A stretch of DNA of 64,000 nt, from NCBI GenBank assembly GCA_003868215.1, contig QWDQ01000083.1, forward strand, positions 22,628 through 86,627. The letters run 5' to 3'. The stretch's first letter is position 1. The number at the start of each line of letters is the position of its first letter. A program made the position numbers and the translations under genes. This stretch comes from Pseudophaeomoniella oleicola (lineage: Eukaryota; Ascomycota; Eurotiomycetes; Phaeomoniellales; Phaeomoniellaceae). Of this stretch, positions 11,141-22,800 are shown in pieces. The notes under the pieces are model-generated. The model had not been told where the DNA came from. It was given only the letters and a program-made list of their open reading frames with translations, and made no database searches.

Positions 11141-13766
11141 ATGGAAGGGGATGATTCATTGGTGACGAGGGTGTTTGTCACTGGTCTGCCTCCTAATTTG
11201 ACCAACGATGATCTCGCCAAACATTTCTCTTCACGCTTTCAAATTACCGATGCCCAAGTAGTTCCACGACGAAGGATCGGGTTTGTGGGTTTCAAGGATC
11301 ATGCCGTCGCAAAGGACGCCGTCAAATACTTCAATAAGACGTTCATTCGCTTGTCAAAAATTGGTGTCGACTTTGCAAGACCGGTACGCATAGACATTCT
11401 AATGACTGATGCGATGACTGATTACTGAAGCTATCCTAGGTTGATCTCGAGCGACCTGACGGACAACAAGCTAGACCTACGACTAGACGCAATGGGCATC
11501 CTAGAGAGAGCGCCTTGACCAGCTCAACCAGCGCTGGTAGATCGCCACAGATTCATGAGTCTCCGAAAGTAGGCCTCAAAAGGAAGAGAGATGATGGTAA
11601 CGGGGTCGATGTTGCACCATCGCCTGCCCCCGGAGACAGACCAGCCATTAAAGATAGCGAAGGAGGGGATCGGAAGGTTCTTTCCGAAGTCGGAACGGAA
11701 TCGAGCTCCGCCGACCCTCCTGCAGACCTAGGACAAAGCAGCAGCGAACGCCCGGACAAGGGTCCAGCGGTTGACAATCTACCCGACGAGACTGTGGCTG
11801 ATGACGATGCCTGGTTACGCTCGAAGACTAGTAGAGTCCTTGATCTTGGTGACGCGAGTGCCAGCCAAGTGGACGTCAAACCCCTCCAGGCTGAGAGCGC
11901 ATCGGATGAGCCAAAACCTGGCATTACAGCCTCTGAGTCCGCCGATGAAGATAAGGCAGAACCTGAACATCTGGGTGAGGCGGCGTATACTACTCGTCGT
12001 CTGTTCATAAGGAATTTACCTTATACGACAGAAGATTTCGATATTAGAGAACTCTTCTCTTCCAGGTTACCGGGCAAAATCGAAGAGGTAAGAGCTCTCA
12101 ACAGTGTTGATTTCGTCTAATTCCCCATTTCACATGATGAACCCTGATAGGGACAGCTTATGCATCAGCGTATGATGTTAACCCAGGAAGAGTATTTTAG
12201 TAGATGCTTCTCATTTCTGATAAACCCCTAATGACTTTTAAATGCATGGCTACTTTCCAAGATGAGCGGGCTAATATTGGTCGATAGGTTCACGTGGTCA
12301 AGGACCACCGTACAAACGTGAATAAAGGCTTCGCGTATGTAACTTTCCGAGATGTCGAGTCCGCCCAGGATGCCGCTGTTGCGTTCGATGGCAAGCCGAT
12401 GCAGGGCCGAATTCTACACGTCTTGCCTGCGACCGAGAAGACCACGAAGAAGCTGGACGATTACGAGTTGTCGAAACTACCATTGAAGAAGCAAAAATTG
12501 ATTAAGCGAAAGATGGAAGCGGGCTCAGCTACGCTTACCTGGAATTCACTCTACATGAACGCGGATAGCGTAATTTCCTCAATTGCTGATCGGCTTGGAG
12601 TTGCGAAATCGCAGGTGCTAGACCCTACCTCTTCGGACGCTGCAGTAAAGCAAGCACAAGCGGAAACCCACGTGATCCAAGAAACCAAGGCATATTTCCA
12701 GAAGTATGGAGTTGACTTTGATTCTTTCAAAGATAAGCCTAGGGGCGGTAGGGCCTTACTAGTGAAGAATCTGTCATATGGTACCTCAGCTGAAGACCTG
12801 AAGGTGCTCTTCAACGCCTGCGGAGAAGTTACCAGGATCCTCCTGCCTCCCAGTGGTGTCATCGCTATTGTGGAGTTCACCGAGGATGATCAGGCACAAA
12901 GAGCTCTTAAGCAACTAGCATATCGTAACTTGAAAGGCTCAGTTCTTTACCTCGAAAAGGCCCCCAAGGACCTCTTTTCGAACACCCTCTCTACACCCAC
13001 CGGAGAAGAGAGACCTGGGGATAGGCCCGGGGTGGATGACGGTATCGGCGAAGATTTGCCTTCCACTGCATCGTACACACTTTTCGTGCGGAATCTGAAC
13101 TTCTCGACAACCTCTTCCGCACTGGCAGGCGCTTTCCGACCATTAGAAGGGTTTTTGTCTGCGAAGATCAAGACCAGAACTGACCCAAAACGACCAGGCG
13201 AGATCTTGAGCATGGGGTATGGATTTGTAGATTTTCGGACGAAAGAAAACGCTCATGTGGCATTAAAGGCGATGAACGGGTATCGATTGGACAATCATGA
13301 AATACTGGTCAAATTCTCCCAGCTTTCAACAGATGCGGCCGAAGAACGGCGGAGGGAGGATCTGGCGAAGAAAAACGCAGACAAAAAGACGAAAATCATC
13401 ATTAAGAATTTGCCCTTTGAGACGACTAAGAAGGATATCAGAGCTCTTTTCAGCGCTTACGGTCAGTTACGCTCGGTGCGCGTTCCGAAGAAATTTGATC
13501 GGTCGACTCGTGGGTTTGCTTTTGCCGAGTTCGTGACGGCGAGGGAAGCCGAATTTGCTATGGATGCCCTTAAGAACACACATCTCCTTGGTCGCAGATT
13601 AGTGCTTGAATTCGCTCAAGGTGATGCTACTGATCCCGAAGAGGAAATTCGAGCCATGGAGAAGAAGATGGGAGCCCAGGCCGAAAAGGTCGAACTATCA
13701 AGGATCACAGGGCCAGGCCGCAAGAAGTTCGTCGTGGGTGCACGAGATGACATGGACCAGGGTTAA
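11141..13766 (+). CDS. mrd1: Multiple RNA-binding domain protein 1 (pre-rRNA processing)
   Basis: A nucleolar U3 snoRNP/90S pre-ribosome factor needed for early 18S rRNA cleavages; RBM19 is the animal counterpart. Three exons, 11141-11383, 11440-12087 and 12288-13766 (introns 56 and 200 bp), sum to 2370 bases, 789 aa. Five RRMs are visible: RRM1 at about 8-82 (RVFVTGLPP), RRM2 at about 266-345 (RRLFIRNLPYTT and KGFAYVTF, split by intron 2), RRM3 at about 450-525 (RALLVKNLSYG), RRM4 at about 559-640 (YTLFVRNLNFST, GYGFVDF) and RRM5 at about 666-745 (KIIIKNLPFETT, RGFAFAEF). RRM1 and RRM2 are separated by a long acidic, serine-rich linker. Five RRMs and this length are typical of fungal Mrd1. 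The start at 11141 places RRM1 right at the N-terminus, as in homologues. Confidence 0.95.
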
Positions 13767-14042
13767 TGACTTGCATATCATGTTTTATTTTTGGGGAATC
13801 GTGTACTCGAGTGAGCAGTTAAGGGCGAAATTGTGTGCAGTGCCGTCGCTAACCCCTTGCTTGGCATTTGGCCGCAAGATGCAAATCATCTCATTTTACT
13901 GAGACCACCTTTTAGAACAATGAGGTGAAGTGCTATCGAATAGTACTTGAACCCTCGAATGTCTTGATTCAAAGTGTTTTCCAAATCATTACTATCGATA
14001 TCCTTCCTGCCGGGTGTCATCGTCGTCCCCATGTGTGACTAA

Positions 14043-14387
14043 CCCCTCTCTCCGATCTGACGGATAATCTCGCTACAAGCTTTGTACCCGGCTGTCCCTT
14101 GAGATGCTCTTGCTATTTTCCAATTAGCTACAAAGGGCTGTGTTTGCAGGGCAACGGTCGCCCTTACAAGACGAGATGAGCTTGCATTCCTATTCACATT
14201 CTTGCTGTCGTTCGCCATCCAGCTCCCCCACCAGACAGCAATCTTCTGGCATTCTTCAACATGACATCGGGTAAAGCTCGACGTTTATGTCATCAACACC
14301 GGATACTTCCAATGTGATGTGCGGGGCGAGAGGGCAACCTCGACCAGCTTCCGCTGGCGAAGGGTTGCCACCGATATCTCTCCCTTG
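14043..14387 (-). promoter_or_regulatory. Three BrlA-response-element-like sites upstream of abaA
   Basis: The Aspergillus BrlA element is (C/A)(G/A)AGGG(G/A). On the minus strand I find AGAGGGG (14043-14049), CAAGGGA (14095-14101) and CAAGGGA (14381-14387). In Aspergillus, BrlA activates abaA, so these are plausible. The motif is short and degenerate, so each site alone is weak evidence. Confidence 0.4.
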
Positions 14388-14791
14388 CTTCATTCCTTCT
14401 TGCAACGACAACTCAATGTTGCCCATCGACGCAGCAAGGACTCTGAAATGGCCAAAGCAATTTACTACCCTCCCATTCTGGACAAGGCCGTCATCATCGA
14501 GGATGGAGGTACCAATCACAGCTCACTCGCTCCTCTCCGGAAGGAAGTGGTATCTTTGGAATACCCATCTGTCTATCAACCTGGCTGAGTAGGTAGTCTC
14601 ACCCTATTATGGTCCTAGCAAAGTCGAGTCTCGCCCCTATTAAACTCGTCTTGTCTGCTCAACAGCATTCTGTCTATATGGGCCGACATTCTCCATGAAG
14701 TTCTGATACTCATTGTCACTCATTCCTTGTCGCGGTAGCCCACGTTCCTTTTATTCTTACTTCAGATACTTCGTTCTTCACATCTCATTCT
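14185..14791 (+). promoter_or_regulatory. Array of nine AbaA-type CATTCY sites upstream of abaA
   Basis: AbaA binds CATTCY through its TEA domain and autoregulates in Aspergillus. Here CATTCC or CATTCT occurs, all on the + strand, at 14185, 14197, 14250, 14391, 14474, 14666, 14687, 14721 and 14786. A tenth copy lies just inside the coding sequence at 14873. For random sequence about 0.3 sites per strand would be expected in 607 bp. The local pyrimidine bias raises that expectation but probably not to nine. This points to a strong positive feedback loop. Confidence 0.6.
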
Positions 14792-14849
14792 TTGTGCGAC
14801 GTTCCTGACAGCCTTGGAATTCCACCAAGAGCCCAACGTAACCATCCTG

Positions 14850-17524
14850 ATGGAGCAGTGGCGGGATCCATGCATTCTTCCATCGAATGCTCCTGCTCTC
14901 GATGACAATCCTCACCGTATACGCAATATCTTACAAGATACGTCAGGCAACGTCCAGTCTTATGCTTTAGAATCAAAGACAGGCGTCGAGAACGTCCACC
15001 CCGTCCAGCAATATGGCTTGGATCTCACGGGCCCCAAACCCCAAGCTCCAAGTTTCCATGTCCCGGCTCCTATACTGGGCTCGAACGACCGACATGCTTC
15101 AAACCTCCTCCGACTACAGCAGAGACGCCAACGCCATGAAGATAGTCACATGAAACTCGAGCGAAATACCAGAGCATACTTAAGATCCAAGAAATACCTC
15201 GATTACAGGGCTCGCCAACGGAGAGACACCGGGACAGATGGGGAGCCTGTCTGGTCAGACGATGTTGAAGATGCCTTCCAAGATGGTAAATATGCGACGT
15301 TATTGAAAGTTCTTGACTAATACTTCGTAGCTCTGGTGGCCATCAGGCCCATGGGAAGGAAGAAAAAGTCCCAACATGGCAAGCCAAATGGAAGAAACGA
15401 ACTGATTGCCGAATACATCTATCATGAAACTCGCAAGAAGAGAACAAGAAAGCAAGTTTCCAGCCACATACAGGTCCTGAATGGTCTGCTCAAGGGGATG
15501 CCTGAATGTGAGTTTGCCTTGACATCGCCATCGTTCAAACCACTGACAACTTACAAGGGGACGCACTGATCAAGGCTGATGCATCCCTGGGAGGTGAAAA
15601 CAACTCCATGGAATATTATGAGAATTCTATCGAACACGCTGTCCAACGCAAGCACTACAGCGGTGGCTCTCATTACCTTGACTCAAGACCTAACTCAATG
15701 GCCTCATACAATGGATATCCTCCACCTCCGATGCACATACTTGGTTCCAATACCCCTTCAACCCACATGAGTCCTCATGTCTCCAGTTTGTTCTTCGATA
15801 TGTTTGTTTGTCCTCCCCAGTCAGATCAGAAACACATTATCCGTGCGGATCAACGTCTACACACCTATACGAGAATTCAGTCAGAAATGCAACATACCGC
15901 TGGAACTCCGTTGGAGGACTTCAAAGATTGGCGGATGCTGTTTCCTGAACTTGAGCATTTGCTCGATAGCAGGTCAAATTCTCCACGCTGTGATATCATC
16001 ATACTGGATGCAGCTTTCGAACTAATGGCAGATTATCCAGAACCTGGTTCCAAGCTGGGTATCAACTTGGAACTAGACTTTGACTATGCCGCTGTCGCCG
16101 GTTTTGACAACTGGACATGCACAACCAGCATGTACCAGCATGGCGAGAGGTGCCAGAAACCAAGTCTTTATGCAATGCGTCCTCCAGAGGGAGGCAAGAT
16201 TGCACCTCCCTTCGAGTCGGCGTGGTGGGCAGTGAAATTCACCGGTCTGACCGAGAGAAGAAAACGAGCAGAGGAAGGCACCAAAGAGGATATCCTCACC
16301 GCGCTTGAACAAAACAGAGCTACTCTGAGGACCTTGACCGCCATGCAGGAGATCAGGGCCACTCCAATGACGGGACCACATGATCCTCAATCGGGAAGAT
16401 CACAGAGGATGGCAGTCCTTCTTTGGAGATTTCAACAAGCACAACCTGGATATGTGGGCACGACATCGTGGCAACGGCTCATTCCACCACCGGACCGCAT
16501 CACTACCAACAGCCCACCCCCCCATGACATGGTTCCACCAATGGTTCTCGACTCGATGGTGCACAACGGATACGCTAATGGACAAGGTTACAATATGCCA
16601 GATCACTATCTAGATCATAATGGACACCAGCAACCATATCAAATGTACAGCAATGAGCAGGTTGACGATGGCTCTGGTTTGATCAACCAAACAGAGTTCG
16701 ACATTTTCAAGCCCGAAGATATAGCCAACTTTGCTTCATTCTCTGGTCAACCGACCTTCGATCTTTCCCAGCCACAAGAACAGCCTGCGATACAGAATTT
16801 CCAAGATCTGGAACCCCAAAATTACGAAATCTCACGAGGTTACGAGCCTCCCCAATCGCAATCACAGGACGGCTCGCAACATGCCTCTAGCCAACATGCT
16901 AGCCAGTCCTTTGAACATCGACCCTACGATCATGCAAGGGCCGCTGCATCCCACCCTCGCTACTCAAATGACCAAGTGCCCTCTGCCCAATCACCACGAG
17001 ACGTAGCCGGTGTCACATCGAGCCACAGCATCCTCCAAGCCCAACTCACCGGCTACCCATCGGAGCCCCACCACGCCAACGCCACCTTCGCCGCCGCCGC
17101 TGCGATGAACGACTTGAGCTCATCTCAACCCCACCCCACCACCCATCACCATCAACCTCACAACAACCCCATCTCAAGAGTTTCAACCCCGTCCCACGCT
17201 ACCCACCCTCATCATCACCACCATCACCACCAATCCGCACGCCCCGTCCCTCCACCGCTCAGCAGAGTTCCAAGCCACGTCTCGAGACCAGACATCCACA
17301 CCCCCGTCTCCGCCACGCACGAGACTTCTTTCGCCGACCAACAGGCTCAACTGCAGGTTCACGGGGCTGCCTTGGCCGGTATCTCGGGTGCCAGAGTGTA
17401 TTCCGGAAACGGTGCTGTCTACGGTGGCGGTGGCGGCGGCGGCGGCGGCGGCGACCTCACTCCAGATGGTGTCGTCCAAGCAACACAAGCTCAAGTCCAG
17501 ATCCTTTCGGAGCAACGAGTTTGA
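14850..17524 (+). CDS. abaA: AbaA-type TEA/ATTS-domain conidiation regulator
   Basis: A TEA-domain transcription factor that acts downstream of BrlA and controls phialide and conidium formation. Exons 14850-15285, 15332/15331-15507 and 15558-17524 (introns 45 and 50 bp) give 2580 bases, 859 aa. The TEA DNA-binding domain lies at about residues 133-205: [40 protein letters not shown] and [20 protein letters not shown]. Both introns interrupt this domain. The large third exon carries the AbaA middle region ([14 protein letters not shown]) and a low-complexity tail rich in Q, S, P and H, with a histidine run (about 17,207-17,232) and a nine-glycine run (about 17,427-17,453) encoded by triplet repeats. 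The in-frame TTG at 14814 was rejected for the ATG at 14850. A Tec1-like label would describe the same family; in a filamentous ascomycete AbaA is the natural name. Confidence 0.9.
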
Positions 17525-19840
17525 AAGGGACCATTGTCCTACAGGTCTGACAAAAAGGTGGTTTATGATATAACAAGTGGACGGACCGAAAACTAAAAAG
17601 AAGAAGAGGGAAAAAACACAACAAGCAAGAAGTTATCATCATCATCACTACTACTACTATTCTTTTCTTACATGACGAAGTTCACGACCCCCGCGAAAAT
17701 TTCCTTAACGTTAACGATTTGTTGTGTAAACCACCAATCAACCAACCCAGCCCCCCTTTTCTTTGTTTACCTACCTTCTTTTACTCTACAATTTCATCAT
17801 CGCCATCGCCATCACCATCGCTCTGCTCTGCTCTGGGAACACGGGGCAAACGGCGAAACAAGGCGAGGAGGGGTTTAGGGAAGGCGTTTTGTTTGTACAA
17901 GGGTCTGCCAAAGTGTGTGTGTGTGTTTATATATTAAATTTAATTACCTATGTATGCACTTTACTGGATGAATCCGGAGTTTTGAGTCGAGTCGAGGTGA
18001 ATTGAATTGAATAGAAAAAGAAATGAAAAAGAGAGAAAATCATATTTATATATACCTTATACAAAAACATACACATATATTACTTCTTATGTATGGTGAT
18101 AAATACGGTAACTGTTTTCTTCTCCAGCAACAACAAACCCTTTCCTTCATCTAATCTACCGGAAGGAGAAAAGAGGATAGATTTACTTCTTACTGTGTTT
18201 CGGAAAGAAAAAAAAAAAAAAAAAAAGAAATGATAGAAAAGAAACTCATATTCGAAAGTAACACCATTTTTTCCCCATAGAATTACTATTTTCCACTGTT
18301 CAACAATTTATGTATGTAGAGGATGATGGGTGGTGGATGTACCGTTGAATGATATGCATGACGCACACACACCGACGATATTCCACACAAGCGGGGGGGA
18401 AATAGAAAAGAAAACGAAGGAGGTGCGTTGCGAAGAATCAAGATCTTTTCCCCTGCCTGACAGAAGGGAGGAAGGAAGCAGGGATGTTGTGAAGAGAAGA
18501 GACCAGAAACAGGAGAGGGAAGTGACGGAGGTAGGAAGAAAATGCATCGGCCTGTGCCCATTCTCCCTCGCATCTTCCCCTCGCTCCGTCTACAACCGAA
18601 GTCCCCCATCGAGCCATTTCCCATTGCTTCTTTCCTGGTGTGAGTGAAAGGGTAAAAGATGGAATCGAAGGGGGGAAGGTAAGTAATATGCACCCGACAG
18701 CTGATAAGACCTGGACGTCCAAATAGAAGGGAAAAAAAAAGAGGGGTGTAAGATATGGAGAGGCCCGGCCACACACGACTCAGCAGTGCGACGCCCGGGG
18801 CGCCTTGCATGCGAGATAGGTAGGGACGGTGCCGTCGAGCCGTGCAGGATGGGACAGGTGACAACTTCGTAAGTAGGAAGAGGAAGCCGGGGAGCCCGGG
18901 TTGGTGGATTCAGATGCTGAAGGGAGGGAAGAAGAAGGAAAGGATAGGGTATGGCCAGCCGAGCAGCACTCATGTCATGGTCGAATCGGAGAGAAAATCT
19001 TCGATCGATAAGCTTGCATGCTGACAGGACCGTAGGGAGAAGCAAACAGGGGACCCTTTTCTTGCAAGGGAGTAGGAAAGATAGAGATAGTCAGAAGACC
19101 TTACTCCATCAATCCTTCCTAGAGAAGCAACATTCACATGCGCTTTCGGCGCAAGAAACGTTGTGCCGTCAATCTCGCTTCACAGCATCCTTTTTTCCAT
19201 AGTCCTATATTTCGTGCAAGGGACTTCTAGAAAATCAGAAAGGGCCAAAGAAGCGTGGGGGAACTGTCATCAAATAGTATGATGGCTCATCTCGGTTGCG
19301 AACTCTCTGGAATGATCATAGCGGTCTTGGTTTGCAGAGTGGGTCGGTCATCTGCTGAGGAATGTGGTGATGTCGACGAAGCTATCTGAGAGCATAGCCG
19401 AACCAAGGAGAGAATACACAGCTAGGGGAGAATGATTAGCATAGTTGTATTACAGTTTGATCGCACTATCAGTCTCGCAATGTCGACCCTTGTTGTTAAG
19501 AGGGTTCAAAAATTTGTTTGATTGTCAGTGTCCTGGACCATCTGACAAGCGGATGAGACAATGATTTTCTTGGAATGTTGAAGAATCAAGGTATCGTACC
19601 CTACCCAACAATGCAATTTATTGAAATAGATTCAGCTTCATTTCGCTGAATAAAATTTGTTGATTGTGATCAAAATAGTCATAGCCGTCGTGGTCTCGTT
19701 TGTTCAATCTGGGTCACCTCATCAGAGGGAAAAAGCAAGAAAATTTCAAGAGAGGTTGTATCGTTGAACGCCTAGAAATGCAAAGACGCTTGTGAATCAC
19801 CACACGAAAAAGAAACTGTACAGAGAATGATCCCAACTGT
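17525..19840. other. Convergent spacer between abaA and ATG2
   Basis: 2.3 kb with no supported gene. The left part should be the abaA 3' UTR: triplet ATC/ACT repeats near 17,637-17,660, TCATCGCCATCGCCATCACC-type repeats near 17,793-17,820, and a TGTGTGTGTG run near 17,916. An A run of about 18 bases sits near 18,210. From 18,400 to 19,000 overlapping antisense frames are low-complexity and unconvincing. Confidence 0.4.
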
Positions 19841-22800
19841 TTAGTGCCTTTTGTATTTCTGTACATGTGTCAGTAGTCATCTCACAATTTACTGGAGCCT
19901 TGAAGCAACGTACCTCCTCCATCCTCCTATAATTCTCGCGATCTAATGTGTTTCCGGCGCCTAACAGTGTCTGGCCCACAGCTTTCGTGGCACCGATAGC
20001 AGGTCTTAGGATCACGGTTGGGGCCTTCTTCAGTACTGCTTTCGCGGCACCACCAGCTGATCCGCTCTCCATGACTTCACCGGGTACGGCAACAATGGCA
20101 TCACGTGCGAGAAGGAGATCGCGTTCGAGACTTGCGTAGGCTCCCCGGAGCCCTTGAACCACACCAATAGGCTGGTCAGCGTACAATGATATCTGTTTCT
20201 TTGTCCCTGATTCTTCTTCGTCAGACTCCTCAGAGAGTCTTTCGGCGGCGCGGCTCCCATCACCCTGTCCAAGGAGGGTCTCAGTATTCTGGAGGACAGT
20301 CTGTGTCCCAAGCGCGAGCTTGGCTCCAAGTTTGACGAGCTCAGACGTCGTAGTTTTGGCGAATGCCATAGCTCCTTTCTGGATGCTGCGAACGACACGA
20401 CCGTCCTTCTTGTATTCTCGGACAGGTAGCACAACAAGGTCCTTTACACCACTTCCAACGTTGACAAGGGAGCGTATAGGAGCGAGACCAGCAAGTATCC
20501 CGGGTAGCTGATTGCGCTTGACGTCTGGCGTCCAGATGTTGTTTAACATGATGCCCAGACGATCGAATCCCGAGACACCGTAGAGTATGACTCGCCGTAA
20601 TACCATATCTGCCTGGTCCAGAATGAAGAAATTCATGAACTCGGTGGTACGTCCGGACCGGAGACCACCATAGTCCACACGCTTTGGTTTAAAATCGAGG
20701 CGAATTCGAACCGGGTTTACTTCGGCTCGTTGAATGAAAGGCGGATTGCTTGGTGAACTGGGAGCTTGTGCAGTATCATCCTTGAATTCAAAGAAGCGTG
20801 TCATGAAGTCCAAGGCATCTTGGTCAACATGCAAGCGGATCGGTAGTACGTCGACTTTGAGGATCATCTCTGTGGCTGCGAGATCTGGGACTGGCTTGAC
20901 ATTCAATATCTCCAGATGAATCATACTTGTACCTGTCTCACGTTCTCCAACATCTTGCATGTAGGTCGCGAATCGTCTCCACGTCGAGGTGGGTACGTGG
21001 TCGAATATAACCAGATCCTTGATGCGGACGTCTACTGAGGATTGGACCTCACCCGACTCGGGAGGGAAGACAAGGACGTCAGCAGAGACGCCACTTAACT
21101 CAAACGTCATCTTGTGATGTTTACTCCTGGAGAGCTTGAGGCGCTTGGACTTTGTCCTGCTCGGCTGGCTTTGCCGCGAAGGAGAGCTTGTCGTTGTTGT
21201 GCTTGTTGCATAGCTTCCGGTCTCGCTAACATCATCATTGATACCCCTATTAATGTTTGCTGCAAGCTCAGTAGGATCGCGGTGCGCTGGAACACCAATA
21301 TAGATTGAGTTGAAAAGAAAGTCATCGATCACGGGTTCCTCCTCCTCCTCGGGTTCAGGAGACAACCCACTGTTTGCATGCCCTCGTTTTGATGCGGCCC
21401 TGTCCTCAATATCCTTGACTGCCTGTGTTATCGTCTCTCGCGTCCTCTGCCAATCATACCCGTCATAGAGGTTCCAAATAAAATGCACATCTCGGACTCT
21501 GACCTTGACCGGGAAGTCTTCAAACCTTTGATCCTGAGCCTTGTTATGGGTTTCGGGCTCCCTCAAATCATGGTGCGTAGGCACCGTGGGACCGGAATTC
21601 CTAGCAAAATAGTCATCCTGAAAATGAAGTGCGCTGGCGATCATCTCATCTGGTGATGGTTCTGCATCTATCGTGATGGCAGAGTCACTATGTTGAGACG
21701 CTTCAAGCGTCGAATGCGATGAGCCCTCCAGCCCATGGAGACCGAAGTAATTCGAACTCTCCGCCAATTCTTCACGGCTCTCATCCAACGGAGGTTCCTC
21801 GTAAAATTCACTGAAGTATTCCAGATCTTGATTGGCATCATCTGAGCCCGAGTCCTCCGACTCTGGTTCTGCTTGAGTTCTCACGCCCTTTTCCGGCCCC
21901 GCCTCAGAAACGAATGCATCCCCAGAGAAGGATGCCAGCATGTCCTGTAGCGGGACTATTTCGGTACGGTACTTGGCAATTTTAGACACCGGCGCCGGCG
22001 GCTTTAGCCCATCGAGGAGTCCAATGAGTGTCTGAGTAGAGTCTGCACAGGTTTCGAGGATGAAAAGATCGTCACGTAGCTCTACGTCGAGAACGCCCGT
22101 TTTCGCGCCTGGACTACGGGAAGACTTTACTTTCGCAGATGCCGACGAGAGGTCTCCGATAACGACGTAGCCGGCACTTGCAAAGCAGGAAATCGTGTCA
22201 GCTTTTGTTCCACCTGGAACAGCGAGAGTAGTCGGAGAGTCGCCGATGGTACGATAGTCATCGATGACTAAGATGGACGCCTTTTTCACATTCAACTCGA
22301 CAGCAAATTCTGCAATCCTTGGCGTCGCTGCTGTAATGTTTGCGGCGGTCAGACAGACCAGTCCTTTGGATACACCGGGAGTAGGGTTCAGTCCGATGAC
22401 TAGATCTCTCAAGCCAATATCGACCCTGACACCCTTGAGGATGGGATCACTGCTTCTAGAATCGGACGATGATGGACTTGGCGGATCAGCGACACGAGGT
22501 ACATCCATTGCTTGCAAGTCTGCGAATGATGCTGCTAGCCCAAGTGCCAGGTCTTCTTCAGTGATTGTCTCCTCAAGGCCGAGTAATGAGACCAGAGTAG
22601 GAACACGATACTCGACTAGTACATTAGAGAGCTTGAGTCTAACTGTGGGCTCCATTTCTCCAGCTATGAATCGACACATCAACATTGGGGTCTCAGCATG
22701 CTGATTTTTGAGAACAGGTCCTAACAGCACTTCTGAAGAATTCCTCTTGACCGAGAACGAGCCCGCCTGTAAGGCTGTTAGCGAAGGTAGATTGATATAT

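Larger units (their letters stand above)
13767..14849 (+). promoter_or_regulatory. abaA upstream region
   Basis: 1.08 kb between the MRD1 stop and the abaA start. The first part should hold the MRD1 terminator. From 14,180 on, the + strand is pyrimidine-rich and carries nine CATTCY sites plus BrlA-type sites (separate entries). Small open frames at 14287-14592 and 14319-14588 overlap and may be leader uORFs; I do not call them genes. Confidence 0.6.

Noticed and set aside
10823-11428. Long MRD1 N-terminal extension from an ATG at 10823
   Set aside because: The extension lacks homology-like features, and the ATG at 11141 puts RRM1 at the N-terminus as in Mrd1 proteins.
11553-12008. 151-codon minus-strand frame
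   Set aside because: Antisense to the MRD1 acidic linker, which is supported by in-frame splicing and flanking RRMs.
14287-14592. Two overlapping + strand frames of about 90-100 codons upstream of abaA
   Set aside because: They overlap each other in different frames, have no family features and lie in the AbaA-site array; at most leader uORFs.
18286-19045. Three overlapping minus-strand frames of 110-190 codons
   Set aside because: Pro/Ser/Phe-rich shadows of A/G-rich 3' flank; no start context, splice structure or family.
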